From contig NHZP01000063.1 of assembly GCA_003313425.1 (NCBI GenBank), positions 181,917 to 245,916 of the forward strand: a stretch of 64,000 nucleotides of DNA, in the 5' to 3' direction. The translations under genes and the position numbers were made by a program. This DNA is from Pseudopyrenochaeta lycopersici. Taxonomy: Eukaryota; Ascomycota; Dothideomycetes; Pleosporales; Pseudopyrenochaetaceae. Shown here piece after piece: positions 21,670 to 28,445 of this stretch. The first letter of the stretch is position 1. Each line of letters starts with the position of its first letter. Below the pieces are notes generated by a model that worked only from the letters and a program-made list of their open reading frames with translations, ran no database searches and had not been told where the DNA came from.

Positions 21670-23046
21670 TTCTTCTTCTTCTTCTTCTTATTTCATTTAC
21701 CCTGACCTCTCCCGTGGGATATGCAGGCTACCACTACTAAGATCTATCCTTTATCTATAATATTGTGAATGTAAACTATTACATGCATGAAGTTTTTGCC
21801 TCGTTAGGGCCTGTGGCGGTTCCTCTGCTATTAAGGTTCCATCTTGACTTTGGTGCAGTTCGCTACATGTAAAATAAGAAATCCCTTTGTTGAACACTCT
21901 CTTTCCAACCTATATCCGCTCTCTCATCCGGCTCTTATATTCTTTATAGCCATTCTCTCGGTGTATATCGTGGACTTGAATTACATCTTCTAGCTTCCGA
22001 ATTCGGTGCATAACTACTACATTGTCCTCCTTGTATGTCTGACAGGAATCTAGTGAACGCTGGGAGCGCTGAGAGCAAAAGATTTGCTAATGAGTTCGTC
22101 GCTTTCGTGGCTAGGTAATAGTGTGGCATATATATGTGTTGTATGTTGAATCGGTTCGGCTTGAACGGCGAGCGCTTGTTATGGAAGCGGTTGTGTAAGT
22201 CTTCTATAGTGAGGATCGGCGTCGGTGCATTGTGGTGTGGCCTAGTCGTTGGCGTACTCGTTGACCATGTTGAGGTTGGTGACTGTGGAGTAGGTGTTGA
22301 CGATTTAGGAGCAGTCTGGTTCCAGTCAGATCTTAGGGGGGTCTTCAGGACTGAGGCGTATGTCGGCTTTGTGGTCTTCGGCGATGTGGGAGGTGATATG
22401 GGGGGTGACTGGGGCCGGGTTTGAGGAGGGGTGGTTGGTTCGCGTGTCGGAAGCTCGGGGCTTTGCTCTCTGATCGGTGGCTGCGCGTCCAGAAGAATGT
22501 TCGTTTGTAATGGAGAGTTCGTTAAGGTCGATGACGCGGTTGTGACGGCCGGGATGTGTTGAACAGAGCTCTCTGCGCAGAGGCGCGCGTCGCGGCGCAT
22601 GTCTGCCCACAGACAGCCCTTCTCGTGCTGTTCAAGTAATTCCTCTTCGGTGTAGGGTCCAACAGGATCCCATGATAGCACCTCTTCTCCGCAGGCGAAA
22701 CAGCGGACGTTGTCGTGTCCTTCATCGCAGGGATTGTGATAGAACCCCAGGCGGGCCAGTTGCTGAGGTGTGAGATTTGTATGAGGCCAATCGTGGAAGG
22801 AAAGCTCTCTGGAGGAGATGGTGGCGAACTGAGTTGCGATGGAGATAAAGGTGGTGGCGTTGTTCGGCGTGCGCGTTGGTGTTCGTACGTGTTGTCGCGA
22901 TTCGGTCGTGTCATTGGCTTTGGCGGTGTCGGGAAATTTGAGGGAGGTCGGCAACGAGGGGAAAGGAAAATATCCGGGCTGCAGGGCAGTCCTTGGTTTC
23001 TTCTTCTTGGTCTTCTGTGGTGGCATCTTTCTGTGTCTTGCAGTCC
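21670..23046 (-). mobile_element. LINE-tailed retroposon carrying a BIR-domain ORF (segment A)
   Basis: Read on the minus strand, this 1.4-kb unit starts about 20 bases before the ATG at 23026, contains one ORF, and ends with a 3' region of about 145 bp (21683-21835) that is clearly related to the 3' UTR of LINE B (28332-28460), followed by an (AAG)n tail. It is bounded by GAGGAGTACAGTC at 21657-21669 and 23047-23059 (plus strand), which acts as a target duplication. No reverse transcriptase is encoded, so the unit is non-autonomous and was presumably mobilised by a LINE that recognises the shared 3' end. Confidence 0.7.
21944..23026 (-). CDS. BIR-like zinc-domain protein, 360 aa, inside a retroposon
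   Basis: The N terminus is lysine-rich (MPPQKTKKKKP). Residues about 72-142 read as a BIR (inhibitor-of-apoptosis/survivin-type) zinc domain: RELSFHDWP, LTPQQLARLGFYHNPCDEGHDNV, then C109-F-A-C112, a Trp at 119, H134 and C138. The His-x3-Cys spacing is shorter than the usual His-x6-Cys and the loop before His is longer, so zinc binding is likely but the fold is divergent. The rest (145-300) is Pro/Thr/Ser-rich and disordered, with a KPTYASVLK box, and the C-terminal part is not recognised. Cellular BIR proteins in fungi (Bir1) act in chromosome segregation. A role for this one is unknown. It has no intron, unlike most genes in the window, and ends about 110 bases before the LINE-derived 3' region. 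Confidence 0.75.
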   Translation of the reverse strand: MPPQKTKKKKPRTALQPGYFPFPSLPTSLKFPDTAKANDTTESRQHVRTPTRTPNNATTFISIATQFATISSRELSFHDWPHTNLTPQQLARLGFYHNPCDEGHDNVRCFACGEEVLSWDPVGPYTEEELLEQHEKGCLWADMRRDARLCAESSVQHIPAVTTASSTLTNSPLQTNILLDAQPPIREQSPELPTREPTTPPQTRPQSPPISPPTSPKTTKPTYASVLKTPLRSDWNQTAPKSSTPTPQSPTSTWSTSTPTTRPHHNAPTPILTIEDLHNRFHNKRSPFKPNRFNIQHIYMPHYYLATKATNSLANLLLSALPAFTRFLSDIQGGQCSSYAPNSEARRCNSSPRYTPREWL

Positions 23047-23059
23047 GAGGAGTACAGTC

Positions 23060-23094
23060 TTCTTCTTCTTCTTCTTCTTCTTCTTCTTCTTCTT
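23060..23094 (-). repeat. (TTC)n tail of LINE B, left part
   Basis: A run of TTC triplets (AAG on the LINE's own strand). It is the 3' tail of LINE B, cut off from its body (28332 onward) by the gypsy insertion. Confidence 0.75.
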
Positions 23095-23267
23095 TGTGAG
23101 CGGTCTCTAGTAACTGGATTCCAGCTATCTAGTCCAGATGCTATCTACAACCAAGATAGGAAGAAAAGAGGAGAATTGGGTGCCACGCGAGGTACAAAGT
23201 TTTCCGTGCACGAGCCGTATATCCGTGCACGACGGCGCAGCCTCGAGCACTGGCCTAGCCCGTTACA
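23095..23267 (-). repeat. 3' LTR of the gypsy element
   Basis: 173 bp; on the element's strand it begins TGTAACGGGC and ends CCGCTCACA. Identical by eye to the 5' LTR. Confidence 0.95.
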
Positions 23268-26200
23268 TTACCCCCCTCCTCCCTTTCTGCGCGTCTTCGT
23301 CCATAGCTTCCATGCCTCAGTCTTACGCACATTCTCAACTGGCTCCCAGGTTGGGTCCGCATAGTCAACCCACTTCACACGTGCTTCTTTAAAGTGTCTT
23401 CGGCCCCGCCTTGTAGCCCTTTCGTCTAATATTCGCTCAACTAGCCAGGCTTCCTCTCCGTCAATAAGTAAGGGCCCTGGTTGGCTGTCCCCAGTCTTCT
23501 GGGATGGGAGGGGATCGTTTGGTGCAGGCCGTAGTACATCAACGTGGAAAACGGGATGTATCCTACCAGGAACGTCAAGCTTATATGCGTGGGAGCTAAC
23601 TTGTCGTACAACTCGGTACTTGCCATGCAACCAGTCTAGCTTCTTCGAGGGTCTTGATGTTTTTACATTCCTCAGGTTAAGGAATACCCAGTCTCCCTCC
23701 TTGTACTGCGGTGCTGCTGTTCGGGTTCTGTTAGCTTGGTGTTGTTGTTTCTCCTGTGCCATAGCTATTGCAGCTTGGGCCCATTCTGTTGCGTCTTGAA
23801 GTCTTTTAAGGAAATCTTCTGCTAGTACTTCGCCATCCTTCTTTGTTCGGTCCTGGATTGTGCGCTCTTCAACAAGCTGTATTGGCTCGTTATGGTATCC
23901 GTGCATAAAGAAAAAAGGGCTTAGTCCTGTAGATGATGCCTCTCGGTTGTTGATCGCTCCCATAATAATAGGCAGGAGTGTTGACCAGTTCTCCTGCGTG
24001 TAGGTTGCCCAAATGCGAATCATCTTCTCAATCTCTTGGTTCATCCGTTCAGTAGCACCATCAGTTTGTGGGTGATAAGCAGTTGATAGTCGTTGCTCGA
24101 TATTTAAGAGTCTGCAAAAATATCTCCATAGATCGCTGACAAATTGAGGGCCTCTATCGCTCGTGATTGCAGTAGGGATGCCATGAATTGGGTAGTGGCG
24201 TTCAAAGAGCCTTTGTGCGACTGCTTCAGCGGAGAGATCGTGCATACTCTCTAGTTCTACTCCTTTTGTAAGCCGATCTGTCAGAACCATGCAGCTTGGA
24301 GCATTGTCTCGCCCTGATGGCGGCAAGTCCGTGATAAAGTCGATGGAGATTTCCCCCCAGATACGTTCAGGTATTGGCATTGGCTTGAGGAGGCCCTTCT
24401 TCGTCTCCCTCCATATAGTGTTTCTCCCGCACACTTCGCAGTTTCGAACAAATTGTCGCACGTCACTCGCAGCACCCGACCAAAAGAACTGCCTTGATAG
24501 GATTGCGTAGGTGAGATCTCTCCCAGGGTGTCCAGTAATATGCGAGTCGTGGATATTTTGAATGATCTGGGTGCGTAGTGGTTCGCAATTTGGAATCCAG
24601 ATCCTTCCTCGAAATCGTAGCAAGCCTCTCTCGTCCACGGAGCATTCCGCCATGCTTACGGATTTCTCTTTCTGCAGATCTACTGGAAGGTTTCTCTCTT
24701 TGCGTATTACCAGGGTAGTGAGCTCTCGGTAGAGTTTGTCCTGCTGTCGACTCTTATGCCATAGTTCTTGCATTTGGTCATCTTCGAACAGTCGTACACT
24801 CTTCGCAAAATCGATATTGGTTAGTGATGAGGCGAGAGATAGGACTTGAGTGTTCCTGAGGTGCTTATTCTGAAAGAGCCGTTTGAACCGAGATCGGAGG
24901 CGTTCGTCGTCATAGTTGGCGGGCAGGTCCTGTTCTCGTCGTGACAATGCGTCAGGCTTTCCCATCATCTTCCCGGGCTTCCATTCGAGGGTGAAGTTGA
25001 ACCTTGAGAGGAATTCTGACCAGCGCACTTGTCTCTCTGATAGTTGTCTCTCAGTGTAAAAGTATTTCAGGTTCTTGTGATCAGTTAAGATAGTGAAGTG
25101 CTTAACCATGTGCAACTCTGGCTCCCAGGCTTCCAAACAACGGACGATAGCAAGGAGCTCCTTATCGTGGATTGGGTAATTAGCTTCTGTCGCTGAGTGC
25201 TTCTTAGAATAATAAGCAACAGGTTGCCAATTGCTGTTCTTGTCCTTCTGTAAGAGTAAGCCACCAGTAGCGTGTCCAGACGAATCTGCTTCCAACAAGG
25301 TCTCCTTTTCTGGATCAAAATGAGCCAATATTGGTGCTGTGATAAGGAGCTCTTTGATCTTCTCAAATGCTTCTTGACACGCTTCGTCCCATCGGAAGGG
25401 GACGTCCTTTCTTGTTAGATTAGTGAGGGGTTCAGCGATATCGGAGAACTCTGGTATAAAAACTCGGTAAAAGTTGGCGAATCCAATAAACCCTCGTACG
25501 GCCTTCACGGACGATGGCGTGGCCCAATCACGTATGGCGGCAATCTTGTCGGGGTCAACTCGTATTCCGACTTCTGCCTCAATAATGTATCCAAGGTATT
25601 TGACTCTCTTAGTTTCGAACTCACACTTGTCAATATCAATCTGGAGTCCGGCGTCCATCAGACGTTGAAGGACTCTTCCAACCTTCTGCCGGTGGTCTTG
25701 GAGGGACCCTGAGGAGTAAATCAGGATGTCGTCGATGTATGCAGATACAAAGTCGTCCAAGTAATCCTGCAGAACACTATTTATATACCGCTGAAAGGCA
25801 GCGGGTGCTCCTGTTAATCCAAAAGGAACTACGCGCCATTCGAACAATCCGTATCTCGTCCGGAAGGCTGTTTTCCATTCTTCTCCTTTCGCTAGTCGTA
25901 TCTTGTGGAATGCTGCAATGACGTCAAGCTTCGTGAACCATCGCGCCTTCGCTACGTTTCTCAATGTTTCAGTGAACAACGGGAGTGGGTAGCGGTCCTT
26001 CTTAGTGATGTTGTTCAGGCCACGATAGTCTACGCAGAATCGGACTCCTCCTCCGGGCTTTTTGACCATTAACACTGGCGCGGCAGCCGGCGAGTTGCTG
26101 GCTCGAATGAACTCTTTATCTAACAGCTCAGTGAGAGTCTTCCTTAATACGAGCAGTTCTTCTCGGCCCATGCCGTAGAGAGGTCCCCAAGGAATCGTTT

Positions 26201-26954
26201 TTTCAGATCCGTTCTGGTCTTTCTCAATCTCAATGTGCAGATCGACACCCTCCCTGTGAGGTGGTAGCTTCTCCGCTAGGTGCTGATCAAAAGCCTTCAA
26301 CCACTTCTGGTAATGAGGTGGCAGTTTGACCTTAGGGTCCGATCGTTTGCGTGGCTTCAGAGCTTTCTCGATATCTGCGATCGAGACAGCGTATACTCCT
26401 GTATCAAGATTGATACCTTCCTGTCGGTTCTTCCTACGATTTCTTCTTACTTCAGCCAGAAACGCACTAGCTATAAGTTGTGCGGCCTTGAACTGGGGCG
26501 GCCTGCGCAACGTCTTCTTGCGGTTCCAAACGCGGATGCCAGACACGCCGATGTCCAAGCAGCCCCGTCTTGTAGAGATAGTGACATCAGCATCTTCTAG
26601 CCATGGGTTTCCGAGGATTAGGTCGTACGTGAGGCCAGGGACTACGTAAAAGAAGATGCGCTCCTGCTGGTGTCCATCTATATCGATTGAGGCGTAGGTG
26701 ATAGTGTTCAGGATTGTCGTTGATTCTGCGTTCTTCCCTGCGGCTCCTTCTAACCGGCGCGGTGCTATCTTCAACGATGGCAATCTCAGAGATTGAAAGA
26801 GTCGTTCACTTATAGCGGAGTAGCAAAGGCAGCCTGAGTCTACGAGACCGGTAACGAAGTCAGTTCCATTAAGTCTAACGTCCACTAAAAAGGGGTCACC
26901 GTCCATCTTTGCTCTTCCTTCCTCTTTCCATTCTCTCTGAGCTGCCACGTAGTC
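23268..26954 (-). CDS. gypsy pol polyprotein (protease, RT, RNase H, integrase, chromodomain)
   Basis: The frame opens directly after the UAG that ends gag and runs about 1,228 codons to TAA at 23268-23270, which touches the LTR. Domains in order: aspartic protease (GLVDSGCLCYSAI), reverse transcriptase with GLTGAPAAFQRYIN and the catalytic YIDDILIYSSG, RNase H (LLEADSSGHATGGLL; LTDHKNLKYF), integrase with an HHCC finger (HDSHITGHPGR ... CEVCGRNT) and DDE core (ISIDFITDLP; ITSDRGPQFVSD; TDGATERMNQEIE), and a C-terminal chromodomain (ARVKWVDYADPTWEP). The chromodomain tethers integration complexes to modified chromatin. All catalytic motifs are intact. No proper ATG exists near the start, so expression must depend on gag. 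Confidence 0.95.
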   Translation of the reverse strand, partial: DYVAAQREWKEEGRAKMDGDPFLVDVRLNGTDFVTGLVDSGCLCYSAISERLFQSLRLPSLKIAPRRLEGAAGKNAESTTILNTITYASIDIDGHQQERIFFYVVPGLTYDLILGNPWLEDADVTISTRRGCLDIGVSGIRVWNRKKTLRRPPQFKAAQLIASAFLAEVRRNRRKNRQEGINLDTGVYAVSIADIEKALKPRKRSDPKVKLPPHYQKWLKAFDQHLAEKLPPHREGVDLHIEIEKDQNGSEKTIPWGPLYGMGREELLVLRKTLTELLDKEFIRASNSPAAAPVLMVKKPGGGVRFCVDYRGLNNITKKDRYPLPLFTETLRNVAKARWFTKLDVIAAFHKIRLAKGEEWKTAFRTRYGLFEWRVVPFGLTGAPAAFQRYINSVLQDYLDDFVSAYIDDILIYSSGSLQDHRQKVGRVLQRLMDAGLQIDIDKCEFETKRVKYLGYIIEAEVGIRVDPDKIAAIRDWATPSSVKAVRGFIGFANFYRVFIPEFSDIAEPLTNLTRKDVPFRWDEACQEAFEKIKELLITAPILAHFDPEKETLLEADSSGHATGGLLLQKDKNSNWQPVAYYSKKHSATEANYPIHDKELLAIVRCLEAWEPELHMVKHFTILTDHKNLKYFYTERQLSERQVRWSEFLSRFNFTLEWKPGKMMGKPDALSRREQDLPANYDDERLRSRFKRLFQNKHLRNTQVLSLASSLTNIDFAKSVRLFEDDQMQELWHKSRQQDKLYRELTTLVIRKERNLPVDLQKEKSVSMAECSVDERGLLRFRGRIWIPNCEPLRTQIIQNIHDSHITGHPGRDLTYAILSRQFFWSGAASDVRQFVRNCEVCGRNTIWRETKKGLLKPMPIPERIWGEISIDFITDLPPSGRDNAPSCMVLTDRLTKGVELESMHDLSAEAVAQRLFERHYPIHGIPTAITSDRGPQFVSDLWRYFCRLLNIEQRLSTAYHPQTDGATERMNQEIEKMIRIWATYTQENWSTLLPIIMGAINNREASSTGLSPFFFMHGYHNEPIQLVEERTIQDRTKKDGEVLAEDFLKRLQDATEWAQAAIAMAQEKQQHQANRTRTAAPQYKEGDWVFLNLRNVKTSRPSKKLDWLHGKYRVVRQVSSHAYKLDVPGRIHPVFHVDVLRPAPNDPLPSQKTGDSQPGPLLIDGEEAWLVERILDERATRRGRRHFKEARVKWVDYADPTWEPVENVRKTEAWKLWTKTRRKGGGG
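23271..23290 (-). promoter_or_regulatory. polypurine tract of the gypsy element
   Basis: On the element's strand the last codons of pol read AAAGGGAGGAGGGGGG, a purine run just before the stop codon and the 3' LTR. It doubles as coding sequence (Lys-Gly-Gly-Gly-Gly) and as the expected primer for plus-strand DNA. Confidence 0.8.
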
Positions 26955-28109
26955 CTATTGCTCTTTGTCAGCTTCGTCTAGCTCGTCTTCAATAGCAGCG
27001 CTTGTAACCGCGGCGCTTAACGCGGCTTTGACGCTGGTGTACATTGGTCGGATAGCGGCTGCTAGCGGGCATGTTACTATTCGGCACCGGCTGCGGCCGC
27101 ATCGAAGGCAACGCCCTTCACGGCGTCGAGCGTCAATCTCTTCCTGGCCAACCCACTTTGCTCGTTTCCCAAGTAGCTCTTGGTCTTCCGGACGCTTTGA
27201 AGGGTATCCGTTTACGTTGCCTTTGTCGCGGAGGCGGACAGTGTTCACTTGGGTTGGAGTAGGTGGTGTTGGTTCCCATTCCATCATGTCTTCGCGGTTG
27301 AATTGCATGGCGGCCTTGCTACTAGTAGTTGTTGGCAACGTAGGTACTTGGGCGTCTCTGATAACGCTTCTCTTCTTCGTCCACTGGCCATATAGCTCCA
27401 TGTCGTTACTTAGGTTTGCGCACTTTTGGACAAATCCCATATATGTATGGTTGTCGCCTCCTGATGTACCTACTAGCTTGTCTCTCATCTTGTTGTTGAG
27501 CGCGTTGCGCAGATAGGATGTCTTAGCGACGTCGTCCCATCCCTCTGCGTCAGCGTTGGCTATCTCCCTTTCGAACCGGGGGTAGAAGGATATGAAGGTC
27601 TCGTCTTCTTTCTGGCGAATGGAATGTAGATTCTGGATTGCTTTTTCTTTCCGGTTGCGCTCACCGTAGAGGAGGTCAAGACGGTGAAGAAGTTCGCGAG
27701 GATTTGGAGACTCTTGTTTGTTTGCCATCTCGTAGTATGTAGTAACGTTGATTTTTGCTGTTCCTTCAAGGCGTGCATAGATATAGCGTAGTTGAGCCTT
27801 CGAGCTCCCTATAGCTCGCGCATCTTCTTCAATCTTAGCTTCCATCTCTAGCTTCCATCCTCGCCATTGTGATTTGTTGCCGCTGAACATTGGAGGGTGG
27901 GGAAGGCGTGACTTCACAGTTACCGGGGTAGGTTCGGGCGACGGCGTTGGGGCGGCAGTGGCGCGTGGTGTAAGTTCAGGCGTATTAGATGGCTGCTGTA
28001 ACTGCGTTTCCAATCGGATGCTTATATCGTCGAGTTTGGCGAACAACTGCTGGACTAGTTGGTCCATGTTATTAAGCCGCATATTGACTTCTTCGGTAGG
28101 GTCCTGCAT
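26955..28109 (-). CDS. gypsy gag protein, 384 aa, ending in UAG in frame with pol
   Basis: Starts ATG 28109 (MQDPTEEVNMRLNNMDQLVQ) with a coiled amino end, a proline/threonine-rich linker, a capsid-like retrotransposon gag region (FSGNKSQWRGWKLEMEAKI ... FISFYPRFERE), and a Cys-rich nucleic-acid-binding tail (RCLRCGRSRCRIVTCP), shorter than a classical CCHC knuckle. Its stop codon (CAA-TAG-GAC context, 26955-26957) is followed by pol without a frame change. Either the element uses stop-codon read-through to make gag-pol, or a CAG has mutated to TAG. Confidence 0.92.
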   Translation of the reverse strand: MQDPTEEVNMRLNNMDQLVQQLFAKLDDISIRLETQLQQPSNTPELTPRATAAPTPSPEPTPVTVKSRLPHPPMFSGNKSQWRGWKLEMEAKIEEDARAIGSSKAQLRYIYARLEGTAKINVTTYYEMANKQESPNPRELLHRLDLLYGERNRKEKAIQNLHSIRQKEDETFISFYPRFEREIANADAEGWDDVAKTSYLRNALNNKMRDKLVGTSGGDNHTYMGFVQKCANLSNDMELYGQWTKKRSVIRDAQVPTLPTTTSSKAAMQFNREDMMEWEPTPPTPTQVNTVRLRDKGNVNGYPSKRPEDQELLGKRAKWVGQEEIDARRREGRCLRCGRSRCRIVTCPLAAAIRPMYTSVKAALSAAVTSAAIEDELDEADKEQ

Positions 28110-28141
28110 AATGCTTTTTCAGTGTCCTCGTCAGCTGCGAG

Positions 28142-28153
28142 ATCTTGGTTGTA
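28142..28153 (-). promoter_or_regulatory. predicted self-priming primer-binding site
   Basis: The 12 bases directly after the 5' LTR read TACAACCAAGAT on the element strand. They are the exact reverse complement of ATCTTGGTTGTA inside the LTR (28205-28216). In Tf1-type elements the 5' end of the RNA folds back on such a site and primes reverse transcription without a tRNA. Position and complementarity fit that mechanism, and no tRNA-like 3' end is evident. Confidence 0.8.
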
Positions 28154-28326
28154 TGTGAGCGGTCTCTAGTAACTGGATTCCAGCTATCTAGTCCAGATGC
28201 TATCTACAACCAAGATAGGAAGAAAAGAGGAGAATTGGGTGCCACGCGAGGTACAAAGTTTTCCGTGCACGAGCCGTATATCCGTGCACGACGGCGCAGC
28301 CTCGAGCACTGGCCTAGCCCGTTACA
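28154..28326 (-). repeat. 5' LTR of the gypsy element
   Basis: 173 bp. If RNA starts at or near 28216 (see the self-priming site), U3 is about 110 bases and R-U5 about 63 bases. Confidence 0.95.
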
Positions 28327-28445
28327 TTCTTCTTGTTTCATTTACCCTGACCTCTCCCGTGGGATATGCAGGCTACCACTACTATGGTCTATCCTTTCAC
28401 AGCTATTCTACAGTAATCTACTACATGCACGACATTTTAGCCTCG

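Larger units (their letters stand above)
23095..28326 (-). mobile_element. complete chromodomain gypsy (Ty3-type) LTR retrotransposon, 5,232 bp
   Basis: Two 173-bp LTRs (23095-23267 and 28154-28326) that I read as identical enclose gag and pol on the minus strand. TTCTT flanks the element on both sides (23090-23094 and 28327-28331), a perfect 5-bp target duplication made in the TTC tail of LINE B. The order gag, protease, reverse transcriptase, RNase H, integrase, chromodomain is that of chromoviruses. A primer-binding site and polypurine tract are present. Identical LTRs and open frames argue for a very recent insertion of a probably still mobile family. Confidence 0.96.

Noticed and set aside
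22134..23110. Plus-strand frames over the BIR ORF
   Set aside because: They are complements of the BIR coding sequence and the TTC tail, with low-complexity Gly/Val or Ser runs.
26965..27516. 183-residue plus-strand frame
   Set aside because: Antisense to the gag gene; serine/arginine-rich with no domain.
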